Origin: UBA2040 sp002384725
Lineage (GTDB): Bacteria; Bacteroidota; Bacteroidia; Flavobacteriales_D; Crocinitomicaceae
Reading direction: 5' to 3'
NCBI GenBank assembly: GCA_963926475.1
Contig: CAWUXE010000015.1
Location: 1-44,640 of the forward strand
Length of the DNA stretch: 44,640 nt
Shown here: piece after piece, positions 23,040 to 30,772 of the stretch
Layout: every line of letters starts with the position of its first letter
Position numbering within the stretch: position 1 is the first letter of the stretch
Position numbers and translations under genes: made by a program
Notes under the pieces: generated by a model
Database searches by the model: none
Seen by the model: the letters and a program-made list of their open reading frames with translations, nothing else
Told to the model about the DNA's origin: nothing

Positions 23040-24373
23040 CGAGTAATCCAAATCACCGGATTCAAACTTTGTACGTTCCCACCATACACTTGATGCACCT
23101 CAAAATGAAGAACAGATAAGCTATTTCCTTCTTTCACCAATAAGGTTCCAATGTCTTCTTTTGTCGTTACTTTATCTCCGATTGAAACACTAGTCGTTTG
23201 TAAATTACTATACACCGTTCGGTAATCTCCATGCTTTAAAATCACGACTTTACCAGCACCTGGAATATTCAACACACTGGTTACTTCACCTTCAAAAATG
23301 GCTCTAACGGCTGAATTTTTAACTGCGGAAATATCGATACCATTGTTGTTCGTGAAAACGTTTTCGAAAGTTGGGTGTGGATTCTTACCATAATTTTCCG
23401 TTACGGTGCCTTTTAAGACAGGCCAAGGGAGTTTTCCTCTATTGGCTTTAAAACTTTTACCAACCAAAGCCGCTTCGTTTGTAGTAGGGAGTGTGACTGC
23501 AGGTTTGGGTGTTGGCGACGAAGTTGGTGTTTTGGTTGTTTTTGTGTTTTTGGCTTCTGCTTTTCTTCGCGCCTCTTCTTCGCGCGCTTTTTGTTTGGCC
23601 AAAGCCAAAGCCTTCGCTTCTTCTTTCCTTCTTTTTTCTTCGGCCGCTGCTACCTCTCGTTTGATTGCCGCATCAATTTGACGACTAATCGCTTCTTTTC
23701 GTCGCTGATCTTTCTTCATTTCAGCCAGCAAGCTTGATTCTTCTTTTTCGAATTGGATATAAACGAGCTCTTGTTTTCTTTTATCTACAAGAATAGCTTC
23801 GCGCTCTTGTTGCTTTTCACCAAGCACCGTTAGTTTGTTCTCTTTTTCAATTTTGACATTGTCAATTTCGCGATTGATCAGACCTTGATGTTGCTTGATA
23901 ATGAGGTATTGTTTCTTCTGAATTTCGGCCAATTTGCCTAAATATTTGTTTCTTTTCAAGGCTTCGTAGTATGAATCAGAAGAAAAGACAAACATTAGTT
24001 TGTTGTACTTACTTCTGTGCTTGTAAGCGTAGATAACCAGTTTTTTGTATTGTTTTTTCAGGCGCGCTACCTTCTCGTTCAGATCACGAATTTGCTCTCT
24101 CTTTTGACGCATACTCAAATCAGCACCGCGAACTTGGCGATCAAAATTTCGAACCAATTCTTCTCGAAAGCGCACTTGGTTGTTGATGATTTGTAATTCG
24201 TTTAAAGAAGCCGCTTTGGCTCCTTTGGTTTTCGTTAGGAGAAGTTGGGTATTTTTGAGTTTTTGCTCCAGAATTTCTTGTTCCTTCCGTAGTTTCTCGC
24301 TAGAATTTTGAGCGTGTAAATTCAGGCTTACCAAAGCCAAAAACAATACTAAATATTTACTCACACTCTTCAT
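23036..24373 (-). CDS. EnvC-like murein hydrolase activator (degenerate M23/LytM domain)
   Basis: Periplasmic protein of 445 aa with a Sec signal peptide (MKSVSKYLVLFLALVSLNLH then AQ), a long coiled coil (about residues 22-245, rich in K, E, Q and R), a Thr/Pro linker (about 265-290) and a C-terminal LytM/M23 fold. In active M23 enzymes zinc is bound by HxxxD and HxH. Here the first site reads NNGIDIS and the second SVLHFEV, so two metal-binding histidines are replaced. That is the pattern of EnvC-type proteins, which activate N-acetylmuramoyl-L-alanine amidases during division rather than cut peptidoglycan. The ATG at 24373 is chosen over a TTG at 24388; it overlaps the upstream DUF4292 gene by 17 bp. 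Confidence 0.88.
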   Translation of the reverse strand: MKSVSKYLVLFLALVSLNLHAQNSSEKLRKEQEILEQKLKNTQLLLTKTKGAKAASLNELQIINNQVRFREELVRNFDRQVRGADLSMRQKREQIRDLNEKVARLKKQYKKLVIYAYKHRSKYNKLMFVFSSDSYYEALKRNKYLGKLAEIQKKQYLIIKQHQGLINREIDNVKIEKENKLTVLGEKQQEREAILVDKRKQELVYIQFEKEESSLLAEMKKDQRRKEAISRQIDAAIKREVAAAEEKRRKEEAKALALAKQKAREEEARRKAEAKNTKTTKTPTSSPTPKPAVTLPTTNEAALVGKSFKANRGKLPWPVLKGTVTENYGKNPHPTFENVFTNNNGIDISAVKNSAVRAIFEGEVTSVLNIPGAGKVVILKHGDYRTVYSNLQTTSVSIGDKVTTKEDIGTLLVKEGNSLSVLHFEVHQVYGGNVQSLNPVIWITR

Positions 24374-25166
24374 ATCCCTCTGGAACAATAAAATACAACT
24401 CTACGGGTTCATTCACCGCTACTTTACTGTACGTCAATTCCATCAAAAGGTTATTCCTTGGCGCACTAACTCGAATAATAACTTCTTCTGGAACGTTAAT
24501 TCCGTTCACAAATTGCCATGTTTTGTAACTAACATCTATACTCGTGGTATCTGAAGCACTTATGATTTTTAAACCATCCAATTGCTTTAAATTGGCATTA
24601 ATAAAGTATTCCACAGCTACATCATCATCATCTTTAACCAAGCGGTCGTTGTTGCGCAATCGTCTTTTCCGATGGGAAGAAATTATATGTCGGTGTGGAT
24701 CGTTTATTTGAAAGTATTTTTGAGTGGTGTCATAATCCAAAGGAATACCCAAAATGATTTCCTCCAAATTTTTAAAGGTGAAGTCCACACCAAATTTATC
24801 CTTGATGAATTCCATATCGGTGAGCACCAAACATTTTTCTCGTTTATTGACCACTTTCAGACTATCCTTTGTTATAATAGCATTCACGACTGGAATTGCC
24901 GCGTAGGTGACAATCATGTTCAAAGCGCTATCGGAAATCATACGCAAGGATGTTTTCACAGAAATGCTGTGCGTGGTATCAATATATTTTGTGGATATTT
25001 TTGAATAAAATGAATCTGGACGAATTTTGGACAAAGAGTCAAGTTTGGACACCAATTCTGGGGTTTTCACCCGTTTTACCTTGGGGAAAGCCGTTTCGGT
25101 GAGCCTTTTGGCGCATGAACTCAACAGAATGAGACCAATAAAAAGAAGTTTATAGTTCTGGTTCAT
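24357..25166 (-). CDS. DUF4292 lipoprotein
   Basis: A 269-aa lipoprotein starting MNQNYKLLFIGLILLSSC with lipobox LLSSC (C18). The order of elements, LSKIRPDSFYSKISTKYIDT, VKTSLRMISDSALNMIVTYA, NKREKCLVLTDMEFIKDKFG and FKNLEEIILGIPLDYD, matches my memory of the DUF4292 family, which has a LolA/LolB-like lipoprotein-binding appearance and is found in Bacteroidota next to TPR and EnvC-like genes. A role in outer-membrane biogenesis is an inference. It overlaps the TPR gene upstream and the envC-like gene downstream by 17 bp each, so the three are translated as a unit. Confidence 0.82.
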   Translation of the reverse strand: MNQNYKLLFIGLILLSSCAKRLTETAFPKVKRVKTPELVSKLDSLSKIRPDSFYSKISTKYIDTTHSISVKTSLRMISDSALNMIVTYAAIPVVNAIITKDSLKVVNKREKCLVLTDMEFIKDKFGVDFTFKNLEEIILGIPLDYDTTQKYFQINDPHRHIISSHRKRRLRNNDRLVKDDDDVAVEYFINANLKQLDGLKIISASDTTSIDVSYKTWQFVNGINVPEEVIIRVSAPRNNLLMELTYSKVAVNEPVELYFIVPEGYEECE

Positions 25167-26871
25167 AAAATTGAGAATTTGCTATTTTTTTGTCCAAGAT
25201 CTTATTCAATGAACCTAGTTCCTTAGCCTTGCTCCAATATTTCTGTGCTTCTTGCGGTTTGTTCAACTTGATATATGCATCGCCCAAATGTTCCGCCGTT
25301 ACTTTATCTGTATGATCCAATCCATACGATCTTTCAAATTGTTTCAAAGCATTCGCATAATCACCTTTTTGGAAGAGAACAAACCCATATGTGTCTATAA
25401 AATTTGGTTGACTAGGAGACCGCTCTATAGCCTGAAGAATAAGTGTTTCCGCTTTGTCTAATTCAATTTTACTAATCGCCAATCGGTAGGCATAATTATT
25501 TAAAATCAAGGTGCTTCTCGTATCTACTTTCATGGCTTTATCGTACCAATCATTCCCTTGCTCGTAGTCTTTTTTACCAAAATAGGCTTCTCCAAATTGA
25601 CCGTAAAATTCTGCCTTCATGGAATTGTCACCCGTAATATATTCGCGACCTATATCCAAATTCATTATGGCGTCGTCATACTTTTTAAGCTGAATATTCG
25701 CCACTCCGTTTAAAAGATAAAAAGTTGGCATATTGGGGAAGTACTTTAGGCTTTCTTTACTGTCTTTTTCCAAATCATTGAAGCGTTGGGCTTGGTACTC
25801 CATCAATAGAACTTGATTCCACAAAGAAGAGGCGCTCTTTTCGTATTCCAATGCTTTTCGATAGTTATCCAACGCGTCTTTCTCATTTCCAACAGACAAT
25901 TGAAAATCACCAAGAATGGAATACGGTTTTGCGCTGTCTGGATACTTAGTTGCGAAAGCTTCTGCTAATTCCATTGCTCGTGGGTCCAATTTATTCCCGC
26001 CATTTTGCAAAGAGAAAAGAAACTGAGTTTTTGTGTCCAAATCTACACCGTCACTAGCCATTGCTTTTTTAGCCGATTCATAAAATAAATTCATGTTGCC
26101 TTTACGGCGATACATATCGGCAAGAAAAAGATGAACTCGTCCATTTGCATCGTCCGCTTTTGACAATGTTTCGAGAGTTTCTATCGCCTTCGCTTCCTGT
26201 CCTGAATTTAAATAATAGTCGACCAAAGTGGAAAGCAATTGAGGGTCATCTGGATAGGTTTTTCTCGCTTTTTCGACCTCAGCGAGCCCTTTTTGGGGTT
26301 GTTTAATTTGCTGATACAATTGAAATTTTTGGATCGTAATTTCTGGAATAACACCCAATTGATCTTCTGTTTTCGTCAAGGCATTGATTGCTGCTTCCGG
26401 TTTTCCGGCTCTTACCAAACATTCAGCATATGGATACAAATACTCTGGATTTCTAGGTTCCGCTTTTACTAGTTTTTCAAATTGCTCCACAGCCAAGCCA
26501 AACTTCTCCTGTTCTATATAGTAATAAGCCAGTTCAGAAACATAATAATTGTTGTTGGGGTCAATTCTAGCCGCTTTTTGAATAGCTTCACCCGATTTTT
26601 GTAAGTTCTCATCCAACATGTATAGTTGTGAAAGAGCAAAATAAGATGCATCGTCATTTGGGCGCATTTTTAAGCATTCTTCGAAAATCAAAATCGCCTC
26701 TTTGGTTTGTCCTTTCGATTTCAGACGAACACCTTCATGAAATTTTTGAATATATACGTAATCCGTTTGTCCATTTGTTGCCGAATTACCGGCATCGGCA
26801 TTTTTCTTACTGCCACATGCTGCGAGAACAAATGTCAAAGAACAAAGAAGGAGGATGTATATTCTATTCAT
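25150..26871 (-). CDS. TPR-repeat lipoprotein
   Basis: A 573-aa lipoprotein (MNRIYILLLCSLTFVLAAC, lipidated C19) made almost wholly of tetratricopeptide repeats. Examples are GQTKEAILIFEECLKMRPND, FGLAVEQFEKLVKAEPRNPE, KYDDAIMNLDIGREYI, DYEQGNDWYDKAMKVDTRS and DYANALKQFERSYGLDHTDK. Such proteins act as scaffolds in the periplasm; no enzyme domain is seen. Its start directly follows the nucleotidyltransferase stop and its end overlaps the DUF4292 gene. The conserved company of envC-like, DUF4292 and dut genes suggests an envelope-assembly role, which is inference. Confidence 0.9.
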   Translation of the reverse strand: MNRIYILLLCSLTFVLAACGSKKNADAGNSATNGQTDYVYIQKFHEGVRLKSKGQTKEAILIFEECLKMRPNDDASYFALSQLYMLDENLQKSGEAIQKAARIDPNNNYYVSELAYYYIEQEKFGLAVEQFEKLVKAEPRNPEYLYPYAECLVRAGKPEAAINALTKTEDQLGVIPEITIQKFQLYQQIKQPQKGLAEVEKARKTYPDDPQLLSTLVDYYLNSGQEAKAIETLETLSKADDANGRVHLFLADMYRRKGNMNLFYESAKKAMASDGVDLDTKTQFLFSLQNGGNKLDPRAMELAEAFATKYPDSAKPYSILGDFQLSVGNEKDALDNYRKALEYEKSASSLWNQVLLMEYQAQRFNDLEKDSKESLKYFPNMPTFYLLNGVANIQLKKYDDAIMNLDIGREYITGDNSMKAEFYGQFGEAYFGKKDYEQGNDWYDKAMKVDTRSTLILNNYAYRLAISKIELDKAETLILQAIERSPSQPNFIDTYGFVLFQKGDYANALKQFERSYGLDHTDKVTAEHLGDAYIKLNKPQEAQKYWSKAKELGSLNKILDKKIANSQFYEPEL

Positions 26872-27879
26872 TTATTCTATAGTTGAAAAATCGCCAAGGC
26901 TAATGTCGTTTGCCTTTCCTATATATTTTGCTTTTGATCCTATCATTGAATCCTTTAAAATGGCATTTGAGATTTCCGTCTCGTTCTGCACATTTGTATT
27001 GACGACAATTGAGTTAACAACCTTCGTGCCTTTTCCTAAAGAAACGTGCGGACCAACGATTGAATTGTCAATAATAACGTTTTCGCCAATGAAACAAGGT
27101 TCGTGAATAACCGAATTGGTTACTTGAGCTGAATCCGCTTTCATTTTCTTTCCCGCTTCTTTATCATACTCCAAAACGCGCTGATTGGCGTGAACTGTTG
27201 CGGCCTTATTTCCACAATCCAACCATTCTTCTACTTTTCCTGGTTTGAATTTAACCCCTTTTTCTGTCAATCTGCGCAATGCATCTGGTAATTGATATTC
27301 ACCATCTTTGATGACATCGTTGTCGATCAAATAGTTTAATTCAGTTAAAAGATCTTCGCCTTTCTTGAAATAATAAATACCAATCATTGCCAAATCGGAA
27401 ACAAAAGTCTGTGGTTTTTCAACGAAGTCTACGATTTCTCCCGCTTCGTTCATTTTTACCACCCCGAATGAGCTAGGGTCTTCAATTTGACTAACGTATA
27501 GTATTCCTTCATCCGCCGCAGTAATTTTAAAATTGGCTTTGAATAAGGTATCCGCAAACGCAACCGTTACTGGACCTGAAAGCAATTCTTTTGCACACAA
27601 TACAGCGTGTGCCGTTCCCAAAGGTTCAGTTTGATAATGTATTGATCCTTTTGCACCCAATTGAGCTGCAACAGCTAACAATTCTGTTTCCACTTCTTTC
27701 CCGAAATCGCCAATGATGAATCCAATTTCATCTATTTTCTCTGGACAACTTGCTGCAATATCTTCTACCAAACGGTGAACAATTGGTTTTCCGCCAACTG
27801 GAACTAAAGGTTTGGGAACTGTTAATGTATGTGGACGAAGACGACTACCGCGCCCTGCCATAGGTATAATTAATTTCAT
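26872..27879 (-). CDS. Sugar nucleotidyltransferase with C-terminal left-handed beta-helix
   Basis: A 335-aa NTP transferase that would join a sugar-1-phosphate to a nucleotide. The N-terminal signature is MKLIIPMAGRGSRLRPHTLT followed by VPKPLVPVGGKPI, with the GxGxRLRPxT and PKP motifs, and TAHAVLCAKELL, VAFADTLF and VVKMNEAGEIVDFVEKPQ follow. Residues about 255-330 contain hexapeptide-like turns (CFIGENVIIDNSIVGPHVSL, GTKVVNSIVVNTNV). It resembles glucose-1-phosphate thymidylyltransferase or mannose-1-phosphate guanylyltransferase-like proteins, but the substrate cannot be fixed. It lies 6 bp after dut and directly before the TPR gene. Confidence 0.88.
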   Translation of the reverse strand: MKLIIPMAGRGSRLRPHTLTVPKPLVPVGGKPIVHRLVEDIAASCPEKIDEIGFIIGDFGKEVETELLAVAAQLGAKGSIHYQTEPLGTAHAVLCAKELLSGPVTVAFADTLFKANFKITAADEGILYVSQIEDPSSFGVVKMNEAGEIVDFVEKPQTFVSDLAMIGIYYFKKGEDLLTELNYLIDNDVIKDGEYQLPDALRRLTEKGVKFKPGKVEEWLDCGNKAATVHANQRVLEYDKEAGKKMKADSAQVTNSVIHEPCFIGENVIIDNSIVGPHVSLGKGTKVVNSIVVNTNVQNETEISNAILKDSMIGSKAKYIGKANDISLGDFSTIE

Positions 27880-27885
27880 TCTTTC

Positions 27886-28320
27886 CTATTTCATGCCTGT
27901 GCTGCCAAATCCACCAGCACCGCGTTCTGTTTCACTTAATACTTCTGTTTCAAGCCATTCTGCCTGTTCCACTTGTGCAAAAACAAGTTGTGCAATGCGC
28001 TCACCATTTTCTATAACTACCTCTTCCGAAGAAAGGTTGATTAAAATCACACCGACTTCACCACGATAATCTGCATCGATAGTACCTGGAGAATTTAAAA
28101 CGGTCAATCCTTTTTTGTGCGCTAATCCACTTCGTGGTCGAACTTGACACTCGAAACCATGCGGAATTTCAAGAAAAAGACCTGTTTTAATCAAAGCTCG
28201 TTCGAGCGGTTTCATCGTGATGCTTTCCGTCAGATTTGCACGTACGTCCAACCCAGCGCTACTTGAAGTTTCATAAGCTGGTAAAGCATGCTCAGAAGAG
28301 TTGATGATTTTTACTTTCAT
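27886..28320 (-). CDS. dut: Deoxyuridine 5'-triphosphate nucleotidohydrolase
   Basis: Trimeric dUTPase that hydrolyses dUTP to dUMP and pyrophosphate, keeping uracil out of DNA and feeding dTMP synthesis. All five family motifs appear in the 144 aa: SAGLDVRANL (1), RPRSGLAHKKGL (2), GTIDADYRGEVGVILIN (3), ERIAQLVFAQV (4) and the C-terminal P-loop-like RGAGGFGSTG (5). The ATG is 18 bp downstream of a TATTTTTG box and starts the run of five genes dut, nucleotidyltransferase, TPR, DUF4292 and envC-like. Confidence 0.97.
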   Translation of the reverse strand: MKVKIINSSEHALPAYETSSSAGLDVRANLTESITMKPLERALIKTGLFLEIPHGFECQVRPRSGLAHKKGLTVLNSPGTIDADYRGEVGVILINLSSEEVVIENGERIAQLVFAQVEQAEWLETEVLSETERGAGGFGSTGMK

Positions 28321-28338
28321 TCATTCGCTAATAGGAGT

Positions 28339-28346
28339 CAAAAATA
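28339..28346 (-). promoter_or_regulatory. -7 box (TATTTTTG) of the dut operon
   Basis: The minus strand reads TATTTTTG, matching TAnnTTTG, 18 bp before the dut ATG and inside the ~100-bp gap that separates dut from the flippase gene. Confidence 0.55.
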
Positions 28347-28419
28347 AGAAATTTTGTCGGTTATCCGTTGCTTGTCGCAGAAGTACAAAGCGTTAATCAA
28401 CATGAAAAAGTGGATTTCG

Positions 28420-29877
28420 CTAAACGGTTAATTTTTCCTTTTTCTTCGGCTTTTCCATTAACCAAATTAATCCGATAAACAGCAACAACAATAAATTGCG
28501 CGAGAAGTATTTCAAGATGGTGTTGTCGAAATTGAACCGCGTACCAATGAAGAAAAACAACAGCGCAATGCCCATGTACAGAAAGAATTTTCGCACGTTG
28601 TATTTAATCGGATAATATTTTCGAGAGAGCATAAAAGAAGCTACAGTCTGGGCTGCGTAAACAATTAAAGTAGCCCAAGCACAAGCCATGTAACCGTAGT
28701 CTGGAATGAATATCACGTTTATGATGATCGTTAACGTTGCACCACCAATTGCGATAAAAGCCCCGAATCGTGTTTGACCAGAAAGCTTGTACCAAATACT
28801 TTGATTGATGTAAATTCCGAGAAAAATATTCGCCAACAGAAGAATAGGAACGACATCCAAGCCAACGTAGTATGCCTCATTTCGGATAAATCCTTTGAAA
28901 AAGTCAATGTTCAGTGTCACCATCAAAAAGACCACGCACAAAACGGCCACCAAATAATTCATGATATGGCGATACTGTTTGTCTCTATCTGCACTCTTAC
29001 TTTGGGAAAAAAAGAAAGGCTCTGCCGCGTAACGATAAGCTTGCAGAAAAATAGTCACCAACATAGCGAGTTTGTAATTCGCACTGTAAATTCCGACTTG
29101 TTCTGATGCGTGCAAAAGCGATTCTGGCGTATCTCGATAAAGTGTTTGTTTCAAAAGAATTCGATCGATGGTTTCGTTAACGATTCCCGCCATTCCGGCT
29201 ATCATTAGTGGAAATGCGTAAAAGACCATTTCTTTTATCAGGTCGGTGTCCAATTTCCATTGAATGGCTAAGAAATCTTTGAAAAGAGCAATTGGCTTAA
29301 GGGCAGATGCAACCAGGTTGGCAATCAAAATATACAGAACTCCTTTTTCTGGATCGTTCTCGTCAAGTAAAAAGAATAAGAAGAACAGATTTAAGCCAAT
29401 ATTGACCAAAATACTGCTCATTTGTATCGTTGCGAATTTAACGGCTTTTTCTTGTGCACGAAGCTTTGCTAAAGGCAAGGCAGAAACGGCATCAATACAG
29501 ACGATAATACCTAAAAGGACAATGTATTCGGGATGATTTTCAAATAATGTAGCGATGGCAAGGGGTTGGTAGAGCAAAAGCAAAAGCACCAGAAATGTAC
29601 TGTTCAATATCAAAACTGTCAGAAAACTTGAATTGAAAACACCTTCTTTATCTTCTCTTTTCTGGAGAAAATGAAAGTAGGCCGTTTCCATTCCAAAGGT
29701 CAAAAACACGACAAGAAAGGCAACGTAGGCATATAATTCAGACACATCACCGTATGCGGAAACGGGAAGAACTAAGGTGTAAACAGGAACCAACAGAAAA
29801 TTCAAAAAACGCCCAACAATACTAGGTAAGCCATAAATGGCAGTTTGTCCGATAAGTTTTTTGATTGGGTTGGACAC
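28420..29877 (-). CDS. Polysaccharide flippase (MATE/Wzx-like) membrane protein
   Basis: A 485-aa protein with about 12-14 hydrophobic helices, of the polysaccharide biosynthesis or oligosaccharide flippase superfamily that moves lipid-linked sugars across the inner membrane. The N-terminus KKLIGQTAIYGLPSIVGRFL and the PVYTLVLPVSAYGDVSELYA segment are typical of the family, as is the central VFYAFPLMIAGMAGIVNETI DR stretch. It starts one base before the enoyl-CoA hydratase stop, so the two are coupled although their functions look unrelated. The same arrangement upstream of dut occurs in other Bacteroidota (general knowledge, not checked). Confidence 0.88.
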   Translation of the reverse strand: MSNPIKKLIGQTAIYGLPSIVGRFLNFLLVPVYTLVLPVSAYGDVSELYAYVAFLVVFLTFGMETAYFHFLQKREDKEGVFNSSFLTVLILNSTFLVLLLLLYQPLAIATLFENHPEYIVLLGIIVCIDAVSALPLAKLRAQEKAVKFATIQMSSILVNIGLNLFFLFFLLDENDPEKGVLYILIANLVASALKPIALFKDFLAIQWKLDTDLIKEMVFYAFPLMIAGMAGIVNETIDRILLKQTLYRDTPESLLHASEQVGIYSANYKLAMLVTIFLQAYRYAAEPFFFSQSKSADRDKQYRHIMNYLVAVLCVVFLMVTLNIDFFKGFIRNEAYYVGLDVVPILLLANIFLGIYINQSIWYKLSGQTRFGAFIAIGGATLTIIINVIFIPDYGYMACAWATLIVYAAQTVASFMLSRKYYPIKYNVRKFFLYMGIALLFFFIGTRFNFDNTILKYFSRNLLLLLFIGLIWLMEKPKKKEKLTV

Positions 29878-30653
29878 TATTGGCGGAAGTTTGGTTTTCT
29901 TTTTTCTAAAAATGCGCTCGTTCCTTCCTTGAAATCAGCTGTTCCAAAGCAATTTCCAAATTCTTCAATTTCCTCAGCAAAACCATTTATTCCATCCGTG
30001 AAGTTGGCATTCACTGCTTTAATTGCGGATGATATTGCCGATTTGGAGTTGTTTAATATTTTCCCAACGATTTTTTCACACGCCGTGATGAGGTCGTTTT
30101 GTTCCACAACATCGTTCACCAATCCCCATTTCAAAGCGTCTTCGGCATTGATCATTCCTGCTGTGAAAACCATTTCATTTGCTTTTCCACGTCCGACCAA
30201 TTGAGCCAAACGCTGTGTTCCACCATATCCTGGAATAACACCCAATGAGACTTCAGGCAGCCCCATTCTTGCATTGGTGCTTGCCACACGAATGTGCGAA
30301 CACATGGCCAATTCCAATCCGCCACCTAAAGCAAAACCATTGACAGCAGCGATCACAGGGATGGACATATTTTCTACAAAATCAAATAGTATGTTTTGAC
30401 CGTTTTGGGCTAAGTGACCACCTTCTTCTACGCTGAAATCGGCAAATTCTTTGATATCGGCACCCGCAACAAATGCTTTTTCCCCAGAACCAGTTATGAT
30501 TACTGCTCCTGTTTTAGCATTGTTATTTGCAGCGGTAAAAGCTGAGTTCAATTCTTTAATCGTTTCGCTATTCAATGCGTTCAGTTGATTCGGGCGATTG
30601 ATCGTAATGATTTGGTATCCTTCTTTTTCTTCGACAAGAATGTTATTGTACAT
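29877..30653 (-). CDS. Enoyl-CoA hydratase/isomerase family protein
   Basis: A 258-aa crotonase-fold enzyme, probably adding water to trans-2-enoyl-CoA in fatty-acid or butyrate-type metabolism. Typical segments are VITGSGEKAFVAGADIKEFA (oxyanion-hole region), NGFALGGGLELAMCSHIRVA with the first catalytic-type glutamate, and LPEVSLGVIPGYGGTQRL with the second. Both glutamates of true hydratases are thus in place. Residues 205-258 form the helical C-terminus ending in FLEKRKPNF. It has a TATTTTTG box 18 bp upstream and overlaps the flippase start by one base. Confidence 0.92.
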   Translation of the reverse strand: MYNNILVEEKEGYQIITINRPNQLNALNSETIKELNSAFTAANNNAKTGAVIITGSGEKAFVAGADIKEFADFSVEEGGHLAQNGQNILFDFVENMSIPVIAAVNGFALGGGLELAMCSHIRVASTNARMGLPEVSLGVIPGYGGTQRLAQLVGRGKANEMVFTAGMINAEDALKWGLVNDVVEQNDLITACEKIVGKILNNSKSAISSAIKAVNANFTDGINGFAEEIEEFGNCFGTADFKEGTSAFLEKRKPNFRQ

Positions 30654-30670
30654 TGTAAAATGATTTTAAA

Positions 30671-30678
30671 CAAAAATA
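30671..30678 (-). promoter_or_regulatory. -7 box (TATTTTTG) of the enoyl-CoA hydratase-flippase pair
   Basis: The minus strand reads TATTTTTG, fitting TAnnTTTG, 17 bp before the hydratase ATG. It lies 62 bp from a divergent box for the gene on the plus strand. Confidence 0.55.
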
Positions 30679-30740
30679 GTCACTTTATTGAGAAGTCGAT
30701 TCCATTTGCTAATCGAGATGTTTTTTAAAAAATAAAACGA

Positions 30741-30748
30741 TAAGTTTG
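30741..30748 (+). promoter_or_regulatory. -7 box (TAAGTTTG) of the GT-C-like gene
   Basis: TAAGTTTG matches TAnnTTTG and lies 24 bp before the TTG start at 30773. Confidence 0.5.
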
Positions 30749-30772
30749 TTTTAGAAAAGCGGAAGAATTATT

